Assembly: GCA_934446285.1 (NCBI GenBank)
Contig: CAKSEI010000083.1
Span: 1 to 6,647 of the forward strand
DNA: 6,647 nt
Direction: 5' to 3'
DNA from: an uncultured Eubacteriales bacterium
GTDB taxonomy: Bacteria; Bacillota; Clostridia; Oscillospirales; CAG-272
Positions 6,060-6,647 of the stretch are shown here, piece by piece (within the stretch, counting starts at the first letter, position 1; each line of letters opens with the position of its first letter). The position numbers and the translations under genes were made by a program. The notes under the pieces are model-generated. The model was not told the DNA's origin and searched no databases. It saw only the letters and a program-made list of their open reading frames with translations.

Positions 6060-6113
6060 TCTCGCGTATTCTCGCTCGGAAGCGGCTCAAACTCTCTGTT
6101 TTTCTCAAAAATG

Positions 6114-6134
6114 TGCAACATGTACAATTTTGCA
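6114..6134. repeat. Imperfect 21-base dyad, possible operator
   Basis: TGCAA (6114-6118) and TTGCA (6130-6134) form an inverted repeat around an 11-base centre, and two more base pairs inside also match, for 7 of 10 symmetric positions. It lies about 25 bases upstream of the likely -35 region of the ABC ATPase gene. I do not recognise a specific regulator family; a chance match is quite possible in such AT-rich sequence. Confidence 0.2.
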
Positions 6135-6136
6135 TG

Positions 6137-6170
6137 GCGATTTTTGGGGAAATAGCGTCTTTTATTTTTC
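6137..6170 (+). terminator. Possible weak terminator of the ywlG-HAD operon
   Basis: ATTTT (6140-6144) can pair with GAAAT (6149-6153, one G-U) around a TGGG loop, extended by GC (6137-6138) with GC (6155-6156) across one mismatch. A T-rich tail follows (TCTTTTATTTTT, 6158-6169). The stem is AU-rich and weak, and no better candidate lies between the HAD stop and the next promoter, so some read-through into the ABC ATPase gene is plausible. Confidence 0.3.
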
Positions 6171-6188
6171 ACACGACTTTGATATAAT
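6160..6188 (+). promoter_or_regulatory. Extended -10 SigA promoter of the ABC ATPase gene
   Basis: A perfect TATAAT (6183-6188) is preceded by TG at 6180-6181, giving the TGnTATAAT extended -10 that can function with a poor -35. At 17-base spacing the -35 would be TTTTAT (6160-6165), only 3/6. Transcription would start near 6195, about 50 bases before the gene. Confidence 0.7.
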
Positions 6189-6209
6189 ATAGCAAGAAAT
6201 TTATTTGCA

Positions 6210-6232
6210 TTGGTACGTCTGTGCCAAGGAGG
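6210..6232 (+). promoter_or_regulatory. Leader hairpin abutting the Shine-Dalgarno of the ABC ATPase gene
   Basis: TTGGTAC (6210-6216) pairs with GTGCCAA (6221-6227) over seven base pairs (one G-U) with a GTCT loop. The last two A of the right arm are the first bases of the strong ribosome binding site AAGGAGG (6226-6232), 11 bases before ATG 6244. The core GGAGG stays free, so the hairpin more likely tunes translation or protects the mRNA than fully blocks it; this is inference. Confidence 0.5.
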
Positions 6233-6243
6233 AATCAGCAAGA

Positions 6244-6647
6244 ATGGCAAGTTTATCATTTAAACACATTTATAAGAAGTACCCGGGCGGCGTCACGGCA
6301 GTCTCGGATTTCTGCCTGGAAGTTAAAGACAAGGAATTTATCATTTTCGTCGGACCTTCGGGTTGCGGTAAATCCACTACGCTGCGTATGATAGCGGGTC
6401 TGGAGGAGATAACCGAGGGCGAGCTTTTCATCGGCGACCGTTTGGTCAACGATATCGCGCCTAAGGACAGAGATATAGCGATGGTTTTCCAGAACTATGC
6501 TCTTTATCCTCATATGACGGTTTTTGACAATATGGCGTTCGGACTCAAGCTCCGTAAGGTTCCGAAGGAAGAAATCAAGCGCCGCGTTGAAGAGGCTGCA
6601 CGTATACTTGATATCTCTCACCTCCTCGACCGCAGACCGAAAGCTCT
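6244..6647 (+). CDS. Sugar ABC transporter ATP-binding protein, MalK/UgpC/MsmX type (3' end outside window)
   Basis: The first 134 residues of the nucleotide-binding subunit of a carbohydrate importer, which sits on the cytoplasmic face of the membrane and hydrolyses ATP to drive uptake. It has Walker A GPSGCGKST (37-45) and the Q-loop MVFQNYALYPHMTV (Q83), with RMIAGLEEITEGE and the KDRDIAMVFQ context of the MalK/UgpC/MsmX group. The signature LSGGQ, Walker B and the C-terminal regulatory domain lie beyond the window; the family is usually about 360-380 residues. The start is ATG 6244, with AAGGAGG 11 bases upstream and its own extended -10 promoter. The preceding gene is not a permease or binding protein, so this may be a stand-alone shared ATPase like MsmX, but the downstream genes are not visible. 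Confidence 0.93.
   Translation, partial: MASLSFKHIYKKYPGGVTAVSDFCLEVKDKEFIIFVGPSGCGKSTTLRMIAGLEEITEGELFIGDRLVNDIAPKDRDIAMVFQNYALYPHMTVFDNMAFGLKLRKVPKEEIKRRVEEAARILDISHLLDRRPKA

Noticed and set aside
6073..6084. CGCT/AGCG hairpin after the HAD gene as a terminator
   Set aside because: The stem is only 4-5 bp and the nearest T-run begins about 15 bases later, so it lacks the form of a rho-independent terminator.
1..6647. CRISPR arrays, tRNA or rRNA genes, insertion sequences, attachment sites, known riboswitches
   Set aside because: No regularly spaced repeats, cloverleaf or transposase signatures, or terminal inverted repeats were seen; intergenic regions are short and hold only promoters, terminators and simple hairpins.

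Overview
The window looks like a piece of a Bacillota (Firmicutes) chromosome, most likely an uncultured gut Clostridia of roughly balanced GC. The reasons are a ClpC-type unfoldase, a DUF436/YwlG protein (a family found almost only in Firmicutes), SigA-type promoters with near-consensus TTGACA and TATAAT boxes, strong AGGAGG-like ribosome binding sites and tightly overlapping genes. The genus cannot be named from the sequence.

Layout: (1) 1-728, the 3' end of clpC, closed by a strong terminator. (2) 892-1301, the wreck of a MATE-family efflux pump, with a frameshift in a T-run and apparently most of its middle deleted; about 170 bases of unrecognised sequence follow. (3) A bidirectional terminator at 1472-1525, then mnaA/wecB (UDP-GlcNAc 2-epimerase) on the minus strand, 1540-2661. 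(4) A compact divergent promoter region (2700-2761) with two near-consensus promoters back to back, their -35 boxes only 4 bases apart. (5) A five-gene plus-strand operon, 2792-6059, in which every junction overlaps: ywlG (DUF436), a CPBP-like membrane protein, tadA, rsuA and a HAD phosphatase. (6) A 184-base intergenic region with a possible weak terminator, an extended -10 promoter and a leader hairpin abutting the ribosome binding site. (7) From 6244, the start of a MalK/UgpC/MsmX-like sugar ABC transporter ATPase, cut by the window end.

How the genes relate: TadA makes inosine at the tRNA wobble position and RsuA makes a pseudouridine in 16S rRNA, so the core of the operon is RNA modification. 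The HAD phosphatase and YwlG are accessory. MnaA supplies UDP-ManNAc for cell-wall or surface polymers and could be co-regulated with the operon through the shared promoter region.

The most unusual item is the CPBP-like protein at 3325-4248. It keeps the membrane architecture but has lost most of the catalytic residues of the intramembrane protease family, and it is embedded by overlaps in a housekeeping RNA-modification operon. I do not see a clearly new defence or mobile system here; the rest is largely ordinary core genome.
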